Shown: in pieces, positions 56,443 through 64,000 of the stretch
How positions within the stretch are numbered: the first letter of the stretch is position 1
Layout of the letters: each line of letters begins with the position of its first letter
Origin: a virus
Strand: one strand, 5' to 3'
DNA: 64,000 nt
Virus record (IMG/VR): IMGVR_UViG_3300007523_000006
Coordinates: 53,345 to 117,344 of that record
Translations under genes and position numbers: made by a program
The notes under the pieces: generated by a model
Told to the model about the DNA's origin: nothing
The model's input: the letters and a program-made list of their open reading frames with translations, nothing else
The model's database searches: none

Positions 56443-58317
56443 CTAGAATCCAATCGTCGCCACTCCCAAACTAACAACCTGACCATTGGAAAATAAAGTT
56501 CCGATGTCAGATAAGTAGCCAACGGAAAAGTTATAGTCGCCTGCGTTTTTTACAACACTATTTGCCTCGAAAAACACATATTGAACTGCCGATCCCTCAG
56601 ATGTTATGTACAACAGCGTTCCTATGCCTAAGCGATCAAGAACTCCTTGTTGTCCAACTCCATTTCTATCTGTTCTTGAAATATCCACATTAGTCACCGA
56701 AGACTTAGTGGCATGGTTGAATCTAATTTCACCTGAAGCCGCTGCCATTGTTGTGCTAGTGTTAAATGTATATGGAACGACAAATCCAACCATGACGGTG
56801 CCTTGGAAGCCTTGTGTTCCCTGACTGCCTTTCGTTGCTTGATTACCCTGAAATCCTTGGTTACCCTGCGGTCCTTGATGTCCTTGACGACCTTGGCTCC
56901 CAATAAACCCTTGTAATCCTTGTGATCCCGCTAGACCCTGATTGCCTTGGCTTCCTTGGCTTCCTTGATTACCTTGCCGACCTTGGTTGCCTTGAGAGCC
57001 TTGCGACCCTTGAGGACTACTGCCCTGGTTCCCCTGGTTCCCCTGGTTTCCTTGACGACCTTGGTTGCCTTGAGAGCCTGTGGCTCCGATAACGCCTTGG
57101 TTGCCTTGAGAGCCTTGCGACCCTTGAGGACTGCTGCCCTGGTTTCCTTGTGAACCTTGATTTCCCTGAGTTCCCTGGTTGCCTTGAAAGCCACGGTTGC
57201 CTTGATTTCCCTGAAAACCTTGGTTTCCCTGAGAATCTACTCCTTGGTTTCCTACAAAACCTTGATTGCCTTGGTTGCCCTGATTGCCAATGTTACCCGC
57301 ACTACCAACTGCTCCCTGCAATCCTGTCGGGCCATTGATCCATTCGAGTTGGGTAGTATCGGAATTCGTCTGCATATAGATATCGCCGCTATCGACACAA
57401 GCATAAACATTACCGTTTGCAGTGGCAGTCATACCAATCCAATTTCTCGAAGTTTGGCTTAGTGCAACGAAGTTCCCTGCTCCATTTGTCTGCATATAGA
57501 TATCGCCAACCCAAACAGCAGCGTAAACATTGCCGTTTGGAGCGGTAGTCATGCCGTCCCAACCTCTAGTAGTCTGGCTTAGCGTAACGAAGCTACCTAC
57601 TCCACCAGTCTGCATATAAATATCGCCGTTAAAGACACAAGCATAAACATTACCGTTTGAAGCGGTAGTCATGGCATACCAATTTCTAGTAGTCTGGCTT
57701 AGTGCAACGAAGTTCCCTGCTCCACCAGTCTGCATAAAAATATCACCGCCCCAGACACAAGCATAAACATTACCGTTTGGAGCCGTAGTCATGCCGAACC
57801 AAGCTCTCGCAGTCTGGCTTAGAGCAACGAAGTTCCCTACTCCGCCAGTCTGCATATAGATATCGCCGTTGTTGACACCAGCATAAACATTGCCGTTTGG
57901 AGCGGCAGTCAGAACAGTCCACTGCCTAGTAGTCTGGCTTAGCGTAACGAAGTTGCCTGCTCCACCAGTCTGCATAAAGATATCGTCATTATAGACGCAA
58001 GCATAAACATTACCGTTTGGAGCGGTAGTCATGCCATACCACCGCCTAGTAGTCTGGCTTAGTCCATCGAAAACAATGCTTCCGGGATAGCCCATAACTT
58101 GGCCAGGACTACCAACTGTGTTTGCAAATTGATATTGACTCTGAACCCCTAAAGTCACTGCTTGGAAATTGCCCATAGAGACAATATTGCCAAATCTAAC
58201 AGCCACATTAGACGGACTTGGAGAATCAACACTTAGGTCCGGGTCATACCAATACTGCACCTTATATTGATTGATTAAACTGGCTTCGGAATCAAATATA
58301 GATACAGATAATGTCAT
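56443..58317 (-). CDS. Collagen-like tail fibre with six beta-propeller-like repeats
   Basis: 624 aa. After an N-terminal ~90-residue head domain come six 40-residue repeats of the form 'LSQTTR.W..MTTAPNGNVYA' + 'V..GDIYMQTGG.GN' (nt about 57360-58070), then a collagen-like GNQGNQG region (nt about 56800-57290) and a C-terminal domain shared with the 59318 fibre ('PYTFNTSTTMAAASGEIRFN', 'DYNFSVGYLSDIGTLF'). A trimeric host-binding fibre is likely. The repeats suit adhesion; copy number can change by recombination. Confidence 0.8.
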   Translation of the reverse strand: MTLSVSIFDSEASLINQYKVQYWYDPDLSVDSPSPSNVAVRFGNIVSMGNFQAVTLGVQSQYQFANTVGSPGQVMGYPGSIVFDGLSQTTRRWYGMTTAPNGNVYACVYNDDIFMQTGGAGNFVTLSQTTRQWTVLTAAPNGNVYAGVNNGDIYMQTGGVGNFVALSQTARAWFGMTTAPNGNVYACVWGGDIFMQTGGAGNFVALSQTTRNWYAMTTASNGNVYACVFNGDIYMQTGGVGSFVTLSQTTRGWDGMTTAPNGNVYAAVWVGDIYMQTNGAGNFVALSQTSRNWIGMTATANGNVYACVDSGDIYMQTNSDTTQLEWINGPTGLQGAVGSAGNIGNQGNQGNQGFVGNQGVDSQGNQGFQGNQGNRGFQGNQGTQGNQGSQGNQGSSPQGSQGSQGNQGVIGATGSQGNQGRQGNQGNQGNQGSSPQGSQGSQGNQGRQGNQGSQGSQGNQGLAGSQGLQGFIGSQGRQGHQGPQGNQGFQGNQATKGSQGTQGFQGTVMVGFVVPYTFNTSTTMAAASGEIRFNHATKSSVTNVDISRTDRNGVGQQGVLDRLGIGTLLYITSEGSAVQYVFFEANSVVKNAGDYNFSVGYLSDIGTLFSNGQVVSLGVATIGF

Positions 58318-59273
58318 GCGTTGTTGTTATCCAGCAACAATAAAGGAAAGCCGCCCACCCATGCTGCTTGCGCCGCAATTGTTGCTGCTGGGTTGGTCAA
58401 AGCACCGGCAGACACGGCGAATTGGGCATATCCACCATCCATGAAGCCATTATCAATGTTAATCGAACCGGGCCATGCTTTGGGCAATACTACTATTTGT
58501 CCCGTGGTTGCAGCAAGGCTCGGTCCACAACACAACATGCCTGCTGTTGTGCTTGTTGTGCTGGCCGACACGGCCATAAAATACAATTGGTCCTTGGACA
58601 GCGTTAGAGCAAGATCATCGCCAACTTTGCCCCATGTGCTCGCCGTTGTGGTAATCGACATTTGCCCCGTCAATCTTTCCAACGTATCGCCGTTGTAGAT
58701 CGCAGTTTGGTAAATTCCTGTGACATTACCAACGCCATAGAATCGAATCGTGTTTACTATAATATTTTTTGGCGGTCTAAAATAGCTAATTCGGGCAATG
58801 GTGTTTGTTATATTGGTGGGTGTTGCTGCGATAGTGCCAGACATCTGAGCCATGCGCATGCCTTGCTGTGGATCGCTCCTGCCATAAGTCCAATGCAATT
58901 GTCCTTGCCAAGAATCGACAACGGATAAACCAGTATCAGATAAGTTGAAACCACTCTCAGCAAAATAGGTTATTGTGCCACTGGGTCCAATAGATATTTC
59001 TTTATACAGATTTTTTGAATTTGTCCCGTCATGGTGTAGGATTGTGACCACCACCGATGTCGTGTCGTCATTTGATATAATCAAACTTTTGACATTTCTT
59101 GTGCCTGATGATGGGCTGCTAACAACTGTTGTTGTTGTAGCACTTGAAATCGTTGTTGTTTGTCGTCCTGGAACAACCGTAGTATCATAATCCATGTAGC
59201 TTGAGTAAACACTCAAGCTAGTGGTGGTTGCCGTAGTGATCCGAATAGTATCAGTAGTTGCTAGGATAATCAT
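58314..59273 (-). CDS. Tail-fibre-associated structural protein, 319 aa
   Basis: Ser/Thr/Val-rich N-terminal 110 residues (beta), middle 'DSWQGQLHWTYGRS', then a beta-sandwich-like domain ('NTIRFYGVGNVTGIYQTAIY', 'LSKDQLYFMAVSAS') of the kind seen in phage fibre and receptor-binding proteins. Overlaps the fibre gene by four bases, so assembled with it. Confidence 0.65.
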   Translation of the reverse strand: MIILATTDTIRITTATTTSLSVYSSYMDYDTTVVPGRQTTTISSATTTTVVSSPSSGTRNVKSLIISNDDTTSVVVTILHHDGTNSKNLYKEISIGPSGTITYFAESGFNLSDTGLSVVDSWQGQLHWTYGRSDPQQGMRMAQMSGTIAATPTNITNTIARISYFRPPKNIIVNTIRFYGVGNVTGIYQTAIYNGDTLERLTGQMSITTTASTWGKVGDDLALTLSKDQLYFMAVSASTTSTTAGMLCCGPSLAATTGQIVVLPKAWPGSINIDNGFMDGGYAQFAVSAGALTNPAATIAAQAAWVGGFPLLLLDNNNA

Positions 59274-59317
59274 GCTGTATCTATATGCCCTTCAAAATTT
59301 TGTGAAATACAATCTTA

Positions 59318-60625
59318 TTATGGTCCGCACCATTCGCCTTGGTGTCCTTGGTAGCCCTTATCGCCCTGGAAGCCTTGGTAACCTTGGTAGCCCTGATGAC
59401 CTTGGTATCCAATAATTGCGACACCTAATCCAATATTGGCCGAGTTTGAAAACAACGAGCCTCCATTTGATAGGTATCCAACAGAAAAGTTATATTCTGT
59501 TGCGTTTTTCGTAACACTATTCGCCTGGAAAAAAGCGTGCTGCGTTGCAGTGATTTCAGAAGAAAATCTCATTAAAGTCCCAGACGCCATTCTATCGAGA
59601 ATAGATTGATGACCAATTCCATTGCGGTCAGTTCTGGATACGTCGATATTAGTGACAGCGGCTACTGTGGAATTATTGAATCGAATTTCACCTGTTGCCG
59701 ATGACATCGCTGTGTTAGTGTTAAAGGTGTATGGCAAGCCAAAACCCAATCCAGATATACCTTGGTTGCCCTGATTTCCGGTTAACCCTTGATTGCCTTG
59801 GAATCCTTGATTGCCTTGTAATCCTTGACTGCCTTGATTCCCCTGGTTGCCTTGTAACCCTTGATTTCCGGTCAACCCTTGGTTTCCTTGATTTCCTTGA
59901 TTGCCTTGGTTTCCTTGATTTCCTTGATTGCCTTGATTGCCTTGAAAACCCTGTGAACCAGTTACACCAGCCGTGCCTTGATTGCCTTGTGAACCTTGAT
60001 TTCCTTGGTTTCCTTGATTTCCTTGATTGCCTTGGTTTCCTTGATTTCCTTGATTGCCTTGATTACCCTGAAAGCCAATTGTTCCTGACGCTCCTTGATT
60101 TCCCTGAAAGCCTTGATTGCCCTGATTTCCTTGCGTTCCTTGATTTCCCTGATTTCCTTGTAAACCTTGTAAACCTTGATTACCCTGAAAGCCAACTGTT
60201 CCTGACGCTCCCTGAAAGCCTTGATTGCCCTGATCTCCTTGCGTTCCTTGATTTTTTCCTTGTAAACCTTGTGCGCCAATGCTGGTATCGACCCAAGCTA
60301 ATTGACTGACGCCTTGATAACCAATGGCTTGTCCTGCGGTGCCTACAGTTGTAGGAAATTGATACTGGCTCTGTACGCCAATTGATGCTGCTTGAACATT
60401 GCCCAAAGAAATCATCGCACCAGTGCGCATCAACATATGCACTTCGGTAGTGGTTAGTTCAAGGCTGTCTTTAGCCATCACTAAGTCACTGAGAGCTTGT
60501 ATAAAGCCATCAGCGTCTACTGAATCAATCTCTATGTTCTGGGGGTGAGTCGAAACGACGGTGCCATTCTCGTCAACCACCAAGTAGGTTGCTGTTAGCA
60601 CTGGTTTAGTTATTACAATTGGCAT
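59318..60625 (-). CDS. Collagen-like tail fibre, 435 aa
   Basis: N-terminal ~115 residues related to the other fibre ('GNVQAASIGVQSQYQFPTTV'), about 150 residues of GNQGNQGFQG repeats (nt about 59750-60230), a C-terminal domain 85 residues long shared with the 56443 fibre, and a second short collagen tail 'GYQGHQGYQGYQGFQGDKG'. Collagen-like repeats form stable triple helices in phage fibres. Gene pair arose by duplication. Confidence 0.8.
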   Translation of the reverse strand: MPIVITKPVLTATYLVVDENGTVVSTHPQNIEIDSVDADGFIQALSDLVMAKDSLELTTTEVHMLMRTGAMISLGNVQAASIGVQSQYQFPTTVGTAGQAIGYQGVSQLAWVDTSIGAQGLQGKNQGTQGDQGNQGFQGASGTVGFQGNQGLQGLQGNQGNQGTQGNQGNQGFQGNQGASGTIGFQGNQGNQGNQGNQGNQGNQGNQGNQGSQGNQGTAGVTGSQGFQGNQGNQGNQGNQGNQGNQGNQGLTGNQGLQGNQGNQGSQGLQGNQGFQGNQGLTGNQGNQGISGLGFGLPYTFNTNTAMSSATGEIRFNNSTVAAVTNIDVSRTDRNGIGHQSILDRMASGTLMRFSSEITATQHAFFQANSVTKNATEYNFSVGYLSNGGSLFSNSANIGLGVAIIGYQGHQGYQGYQGFQGDKGYQGHQGEWCGP

Positions 60626-60692
60626 TCTATGATTTCTCCACTCTCTTAAAGCAGCGTCAAGCAGTCGTTTTATATAGTGGAGTTCGGAAAAA

Positions 60693-61589
60693 ATGATGCC
60701 AAATTACGATCCTGAACATTTATGGTGGGAACCATACAAGCAGCACCCGAAAAAAAGCAGGATAATCCCGAAAATTATTCATCAGATGTGGATTGGAGAA
60801 AATCCACCAATGAATCTTATAAACACCTGGAAAGAGCAAAATCCTGAGTGGCGGCACATATTGTGGACGGACAAAACACTCAAAGAGTGGAAATTTCGTA
60901 ATCAAGACAAACTTGACCATATGTCCGAACCTAACGGCAAATGTGATATTATGCGATATGAAATACTTTATCGCATGGGTGGTTTTTTCGTGGACGCCGA
61001 CACAATTTGTATTAGGCCGTTAGAGGAAAAGCTGTTCGAGTACGATTGTGTGTCGGTATATGAAGGCGAAAAACAACGTGGTGGCTTGATCGCTTGCGGT
61101 TTCATGGCTTGTCAGCCTCGATGCGAACTAATGAAACTCTGCATTGAAGGAATCGAAAAAGTCGCAAGTCCGGCGTGGTGGCATGTGGGTCCAGCTTATT
61201 TCACCCACATTGTAAAAATCCACAAATATCCAATCAGAATCTATCCATCTCATTATTTCATACCAAAACACTACGCTGGTCCAATGTACAAAGGCCCTGG
61301 ACCTGTTTTTTGCGATCACCTTTGGGGAGTAACCTATGAAGGAGGATATGAGCGATTTGTTGGTCTTATGCCAAAGAATCGGACAATCCAAGTTCAGCAG
61401 CCAAAAGTTCAGCAGCGTCAGCCAAGGCTTCAAATGGCTGGTATTTGCCGTCGTATGGGTATTTTATGTCAATCCCGATACATGATACAGGATCATACAT
61501 CAAATCAATCTCTTGAGCATGATGGTCAACCGTGTAGCCGAGTGCCAAACTCTGCAACTCAGGTAATGAAGGTGCGATCCCCTTCTTAG
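60693..61589 (+). CDS. Glycosyltransferase of the OCH1/GT32 type
   Basis: 298 aa. 'IPKIIHQMWIGENPPMN', 'WRHILWTDKTLKEW', 'CDIMRYEILYRMGGFFVDAD' (DxD at about residue 105) define the Gly_transf_sug family. Homology ends near residue 225; the last ~70 residues are Gln/Arg-rich and run antisense over the 61366 gene, so they are probably frame carried past a lost stop. Glycosylates virion or host surface structures. Confidence 0.8.
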   Translation: MMPNYDPEHLWWEPYKQHPKKSRIIPKIIHQMWIGENPPMNLINTWKEQNPEWRHILWTDKTLKEWKFRNQDKLDHMSEPNGKCDIMRYEILYRMGGFFVDADTICIRPLEEKLFEYDCVSVYEGEKQRGGLIACGFMACQPRCELMKLCIEGIEKVASPAWWHVGPAYFTHIVKIHKYPIRIYPSHYFIPKHYAGPMYKGPGPVFCDHLWGVTYEGGYERFVGLMPKNRTIQVQQPKVQQRQPRLQMAGICRRMGILCQSRYMIQDHTSNQSLEHDGQPCSRVPNSATQVMKVRSPS

Positions 61590-62283
61590 CACGATCAAAG
61601 AACATTTTCCAATGCGACCAATCTGGTCGTAGCCCTCTATTTGCTGGATTGGCTAATTTTGCTGTCCATCCAACGAGGGCTTTTTTCATGAATTGGTCTG
61701 CTGACCGAATGGGAAAATGAGCCAGATGCAGATGTGGTGAAATCACCATTCGCAATACGCCGTCTCCCAAATAAACCTCGTGACACCCCTCTCGCATATG
61801 TGTATTCATGTCCAATATTGGACCTGGAATCATTGTTTTGTGCTGATTAGGATTGATGTGTTTATTGCGATAGCAGATGTCCCTCAAAATATGAAAATTA
61901 TCCTCTTTGGTCGGAGCATAGTTCCACCACAATGCCGAAAGAGTGCATGGATAGTTTTTTGGCAAATCATGAGCAGCCTGTCGAATGTCTCCCACAACGA
62001 ACTCATCAGCGTCTATTGCCATCAACACAGAAGGCTTGTGTTTCTCTCGAACCTCTTTAAGAAGACTTGTCATGGCCTCGCCCTGAGCGTGGTAAAAAGA
62101 AGTTGACTGAGTCACCGTCAGTGGCAGTCCCTCTTTAACCAAGGCGGCAAGGATGTCTGAAGTGCCGTCTTTGCTTAGATGGTCGATGATAAACACATGA
62201 TCGAAAATTATAGCATGATACCTGACAAACAATTCAATGATGTCAGCTTCGTTGCGAACAATACTTATAACAGCACTTTTCAT
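61366..62283 (-). CDS. Glycosyltransferase (GT2/GT92-like)
   Basis: 305 aa. 'VISIVRNEADIIELFVRYH', 'HVFIIDHLSKDGTSDIL', 'LMAIDADEFVV' (DxD) are the signature of the Glyco_tranf_2_4 group. Overlaps the 62280 glycosyltransferase by four bases and the convergent GT32-type gene by 224 bases. Confidence 0.8.
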   Translation of the reverse strand: MKSAVISIVRNEADIIELFVRYHAIIFDHVFIIDHLSKDGTSDILAALVKEGLPLTVTQSTSFYHAQGEAMTSLLKEVREKHKPSVLMAIDADEFVVGDIRQAAHDLPKNYPCTLSALWWNYAPTKEDNFHILRDICYRNKHINPNQHKTMIPGPILDMNTHMREGCHEVYLGDGVLRMVISPHLHLAHFPIRSADQFMKKALVGWTAKLANPANRGLRPDWSHWKMFFDRAKKGIAPSLPELQSLALGYTVDHHAQEIDLMYDPVSCIGIDIKYPYDGKYQPFEALADAAELLAAELGLSDSLA

Positions 62284-63293
62284 GGTAGCTTAATGCCCTT
62301 CTTTTTCAACAATGATTGTTGAATGAAATGACCCCAATGCTGGGACATAAACTTATCATGCCACGGCAATATTTCTTTGCTAATTCCCCGTGACATATTA
62401 AAAAGAATCTCTGGATTATCTTTTAAGAAAAGAATCTTCTCTGCACAGGCTTCGGCATTGCGATCAATGATGAATAAATTTTTGAAGTAATCGCAATAAC
62501 CAACCTTAGTCATAATAGGAACACACCCACATGCGGCAGCTTCGTGTAGAGTGCATGGACCACCTTCAGAAATAGACAAGCAAACGAACACCTGACATTC
62601 ATTGTACAATGAATTCATTTCTTCTGGAGTCCGCTTGTTGTTGAATGAATCGGTAAGAATCTCAACAAATTCAATGTCGGTTCGATGGGCGAGTAATTCT
62701 TTAACCCGTTGCCAGATCGGATAACCCTTGTGATCCAATCGAACAATGCTCGACGAAAAGAAAACCTTGAACTTTCTTTTCTGAATTGGCATGTCAGGAC
62801 CAAATACATGCAAATCTACACCATCAAATGTTGTGTAGATATTGCTGAATCCTGCTTTGGAAAAATTTTCGTATGCCCAAGGATTGTTGACAGACAAGGC
62901 ATTGAATACAGCATATCTTCTCAGATCGTTTTGAATCAACTCCAAAGGAGTAACCTCGTTCTGAGTCAGAATAAACTGCGTGCCTTTTTTGTTTTGGTCG
63001 GCAACAAAAGCAAACCAACGATCATAACCAGGGACGTTATAGCCGTGAAGATGCCAAATCACATCGTACTTTTTTTGTCTCATCATATCTTCCCAATAAC
63101 CAAATTCAGGGGCGAGATCACAACGAGCGTAGCCGATGTCTATTTCAAATTGTGGCAGATACTTTCTGTATTGATGTCCTTTAATGTCGAAGCTCCAGTT
63201 GGGAACATCAGCAACATAAAGCACTTTTGGCTTAATGGAATATTCAAATAAATGAGGCGGATTTAGATTGAATAAAGTGGTTTCTTGACTCAT
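62280..63293 (-). CDS. Glycosyltransferase, GT-B fold (GT4-like)
   Basis: 337 aa. C-terminal 'CLSISEGGPCTLHEAAACGC' and 'PIMTKVGYCDYF' match the E-x7-E nucleotide-sugar site of GT4 enzymes. Start at MSQETTLF, 18 codons inside the longest frame; the upstream frame overlaps the previous gene. Likely acts in sequence with 61366 and 60693 products to build a glycan. Confidence 0.75.
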   Translation of the reverse strand: MSQETTLFNLNPPHLFEYSIKPKVLYVADVPNWSFDIKGHQYRKYLPQFEIDIGYARCDLAPEFGYWEDMMRQKKYDVIWHLHGYNVPGYDRWFAFVADQNKKGTQFILTQNEVTPLELIQNDLRRYAVFNALSVNNPWAYENFSKAGFSNIYTTFDGVDLHVFGPDMPIQKRKFKVFFSSSIVRLDHKGYPIWQRVKELLAHRTDIEFVEILTDSFNNKRTPEEMNSLYNECQVFVCLSISEGGPCTLHEAAACGCVPIMTKVGYCDYFKNLFIIDRNAEACAEKILFLKDNPEILFNMSRGISKEILPWHDKFMSQHWGHFIQQSLLKKKGIKLP

Positions 63294-63720
63294 TAGGTTC
63301 AAAGCCCTTTTTCTTTGGCGCAGAAGCCAGTGCTGGCGGTAATTCAAACGGATATTCTACATCCGGCATGTGATTGTACCCCTTCATGTCTTTCAAGAAG
63401 GAATCAACTTGCTGGTCTGTGTAACCGAGTAGTTCTCCAATTCTTTTGTGAATTGGTTTACAATTCATACCGCCATAGCCTCGTTTACAAAACACATCGC
63501 ACCTACCATGCAGCATTTGATTGACACGGCCTATGATTTCTGGAGCGACATTGCCGTGATCGGCAGAAGTGAGGAAATCCAAATAATATTGACATTGATA
63601 GACCTTCCACAATTCTTCGGCGGCTGCACGTCCTCCAACTATGATATTTGTTCTTGAATATCCTGGCAAATTCATGTGAATAATATGAAAATCAGGCCGC
63701 ACTTTAATGCCATGCGTCAA
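63244..63720 (-). CDS. Hypothetical protein, 158 aa
   Basis: Not recognised. 'GRCDVFCKRGYGGMNCKPIHKRIGELL' (in part GYGGMNCKPIH) may be a metal- or DNA-binding helical segment; 'IGELLGYTDQQVDSFLKDM' resembles a helix-turn-helix. Three bases from the gene at 63724. Confidence 0.55.
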   Translation of the reverse strand: MTHGIKVRPDFHIIHMNLPGYSRTNIIVGGRAAAEELWKVYQCQYYLDFLTSADHGNVAPEIIGRVNQMLHGRCDVFCKRGYGGMNCKPIHKRIGELLGYTDQQVDSFLKDMKGYNHMPDVEYPFELPPALASAPKKKGFEPNESRNHFIQSKSASFI

Positions 63721-63723
63721 TAA

Positions 63724-64000
63724 TTATGCCTGAATGCGACCAAGGTTGCCAAAATCCTTCTTGATCGCATCAGCGACAACGGATGAGGCGGGACTTTCGG
63801 GATGATAGTCATAACGCACAATAGCGGCTGGTTTAAGCCCCAATATGGCAGCGATTAGATGATCGCCAGAATGCGGCCCAGGCTTGTAGGTTGCCTGAGT
63901 ATGGTAAATGCGTGCCTGAGCCTCTGGAGAAAGTTCCAGGGCTTCTGCAAAGGTTACGACATGACCCTGATCGAGTCTGAAGACCTCGCTGACAACCAAC
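63724..64000 (-). CDS. Hypothetical protein, partial at window edge
   Basis: At least 91 aa, open to the right edge; the TTG at 63999 is probably internal. Alpha/beta pattern with 'GPHSGDHLIAAILGLKPAAI'. Function unknown. Confidence 0.55.
   Translation of the reverse strand, partial: LVVSEVFRLDQGHVVTFAEALELSPEAQARIYHTQATYKPGPHSGDHLIAAILGLKPAAIVRYDYHPESPASSVVADAIKKDFGNLGRIQA

Noticed and set aside
59731-60309. Leu/Asp/Cys-rich plus-strand frame opposite the collagen repeats
   Set aside because: Antisense of the GNQGNQG repeats; repetitive coding on one strand leaves the other open by composition.
1-64000. Genome-wide reassignment of TGA or TAG
   Set aside because: Many complete genes end in TGA (for example 10219, 11980) or TAG (2621, 31736, 36389) with the next gene overlapping directly, so both are normal stops; the three in-frame cases are local.

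Overview
This 64-kb window looks like part of the genome of a large, T4-like tailed phage (myovirus). The supporting genes are relatives of T4 gp26 (baseplate hub), gp46/gp47 (SbcC/SbcD recombination nuclease), UvsW and Dda-type helicases, a fragment resembling the gp23 major capsid protein, collagen-like tail fibres and several virion glycosyltransferases. I infer a planctomycete host. The phage encodes its own elongation factor Tu, and its switch-I region ([16 protein letters not shown]) is, from memory, the form typical of Planctomycetota. No integrase or lysogeny module is seen.

Layout. 1-4.1 kb: small zinc-ribbon and membrane proteins on the minus strand, then the gp26-like baseplate gene and structural genes. 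4.3-12.9 kb: a ParB-like protein, a MoxR ATPase/VWA-metallopeptidase pair whose VWA domain is split by an in-frame TGA, an M23 peptidase, an ADP-ribosyltransferase-like/HD fusion and a tandem hairpin array. 12.9-25.9 kb (minus strand): a GIY-YIG/ParB-like fusion, a PD-(D/E)XK nuclease, a class II glutamine amidotransferase, CTP synthase with a pseudoknotted leader, B12-dependent ribonucleotide reductase, gp46 and gp47. 26-37 kb: a noncoding hairpin-array transcript, eight to ten tRNA genes (seven with leucine anticodons), EF-Tu, a leucyl-tRNA synthetase remnant and a structured RNA that copies the GTPase-associated centre of 23S rRNA. 37-43 kb: accessory enzymes (deacetylase, ATP-grasp synthetase, CoaB-like/aldolase fusion) and lipoproteins. 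43-47.4 kb: HNH nuclease, Dda-like helicase, an RNase P RNA and an editing-less threonyl-tRNA synthetase. 47-56 kb: small unknown genes, an exonuclease and UvsW. 56-64 kb: two collagen-like fibres and a glycosyltransferase cluster.

How it fits together. The standout is a translation-takeover region spread over about 20 kb. It includes tRNAs without encoded CCA, the catalytic RNA that would mature them (RNase P), the factor that delivers them to the ribosome (EF-Tu), one active-looking and one decayed aminoacyl-tRNA synthetase, and an RNA mimic of the ribosomal site where EF-Tu and EF-G work. The leucine tRNAs come as two parallel sets, one with the normal long variable arm and one with a 5-6-nt variable loop.

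Expression. Ten plus-strand sites share TTTACA-like -35 boxes, an invariant 17-bp spacer ending mostly in CGTGG, and TAnnAT-like -10 boxes. I take these as the phage's principal promoter class; one of them lies at a tRNA 5' end and is probably not functional. At three loci the promoter is nested in or abuts the terminator hairpin of the upstream gene.

Limits. All family assignments come from reading motifs by eye; no database was searched. Start codons were chosen from ribosome-binding sites and overlaps.
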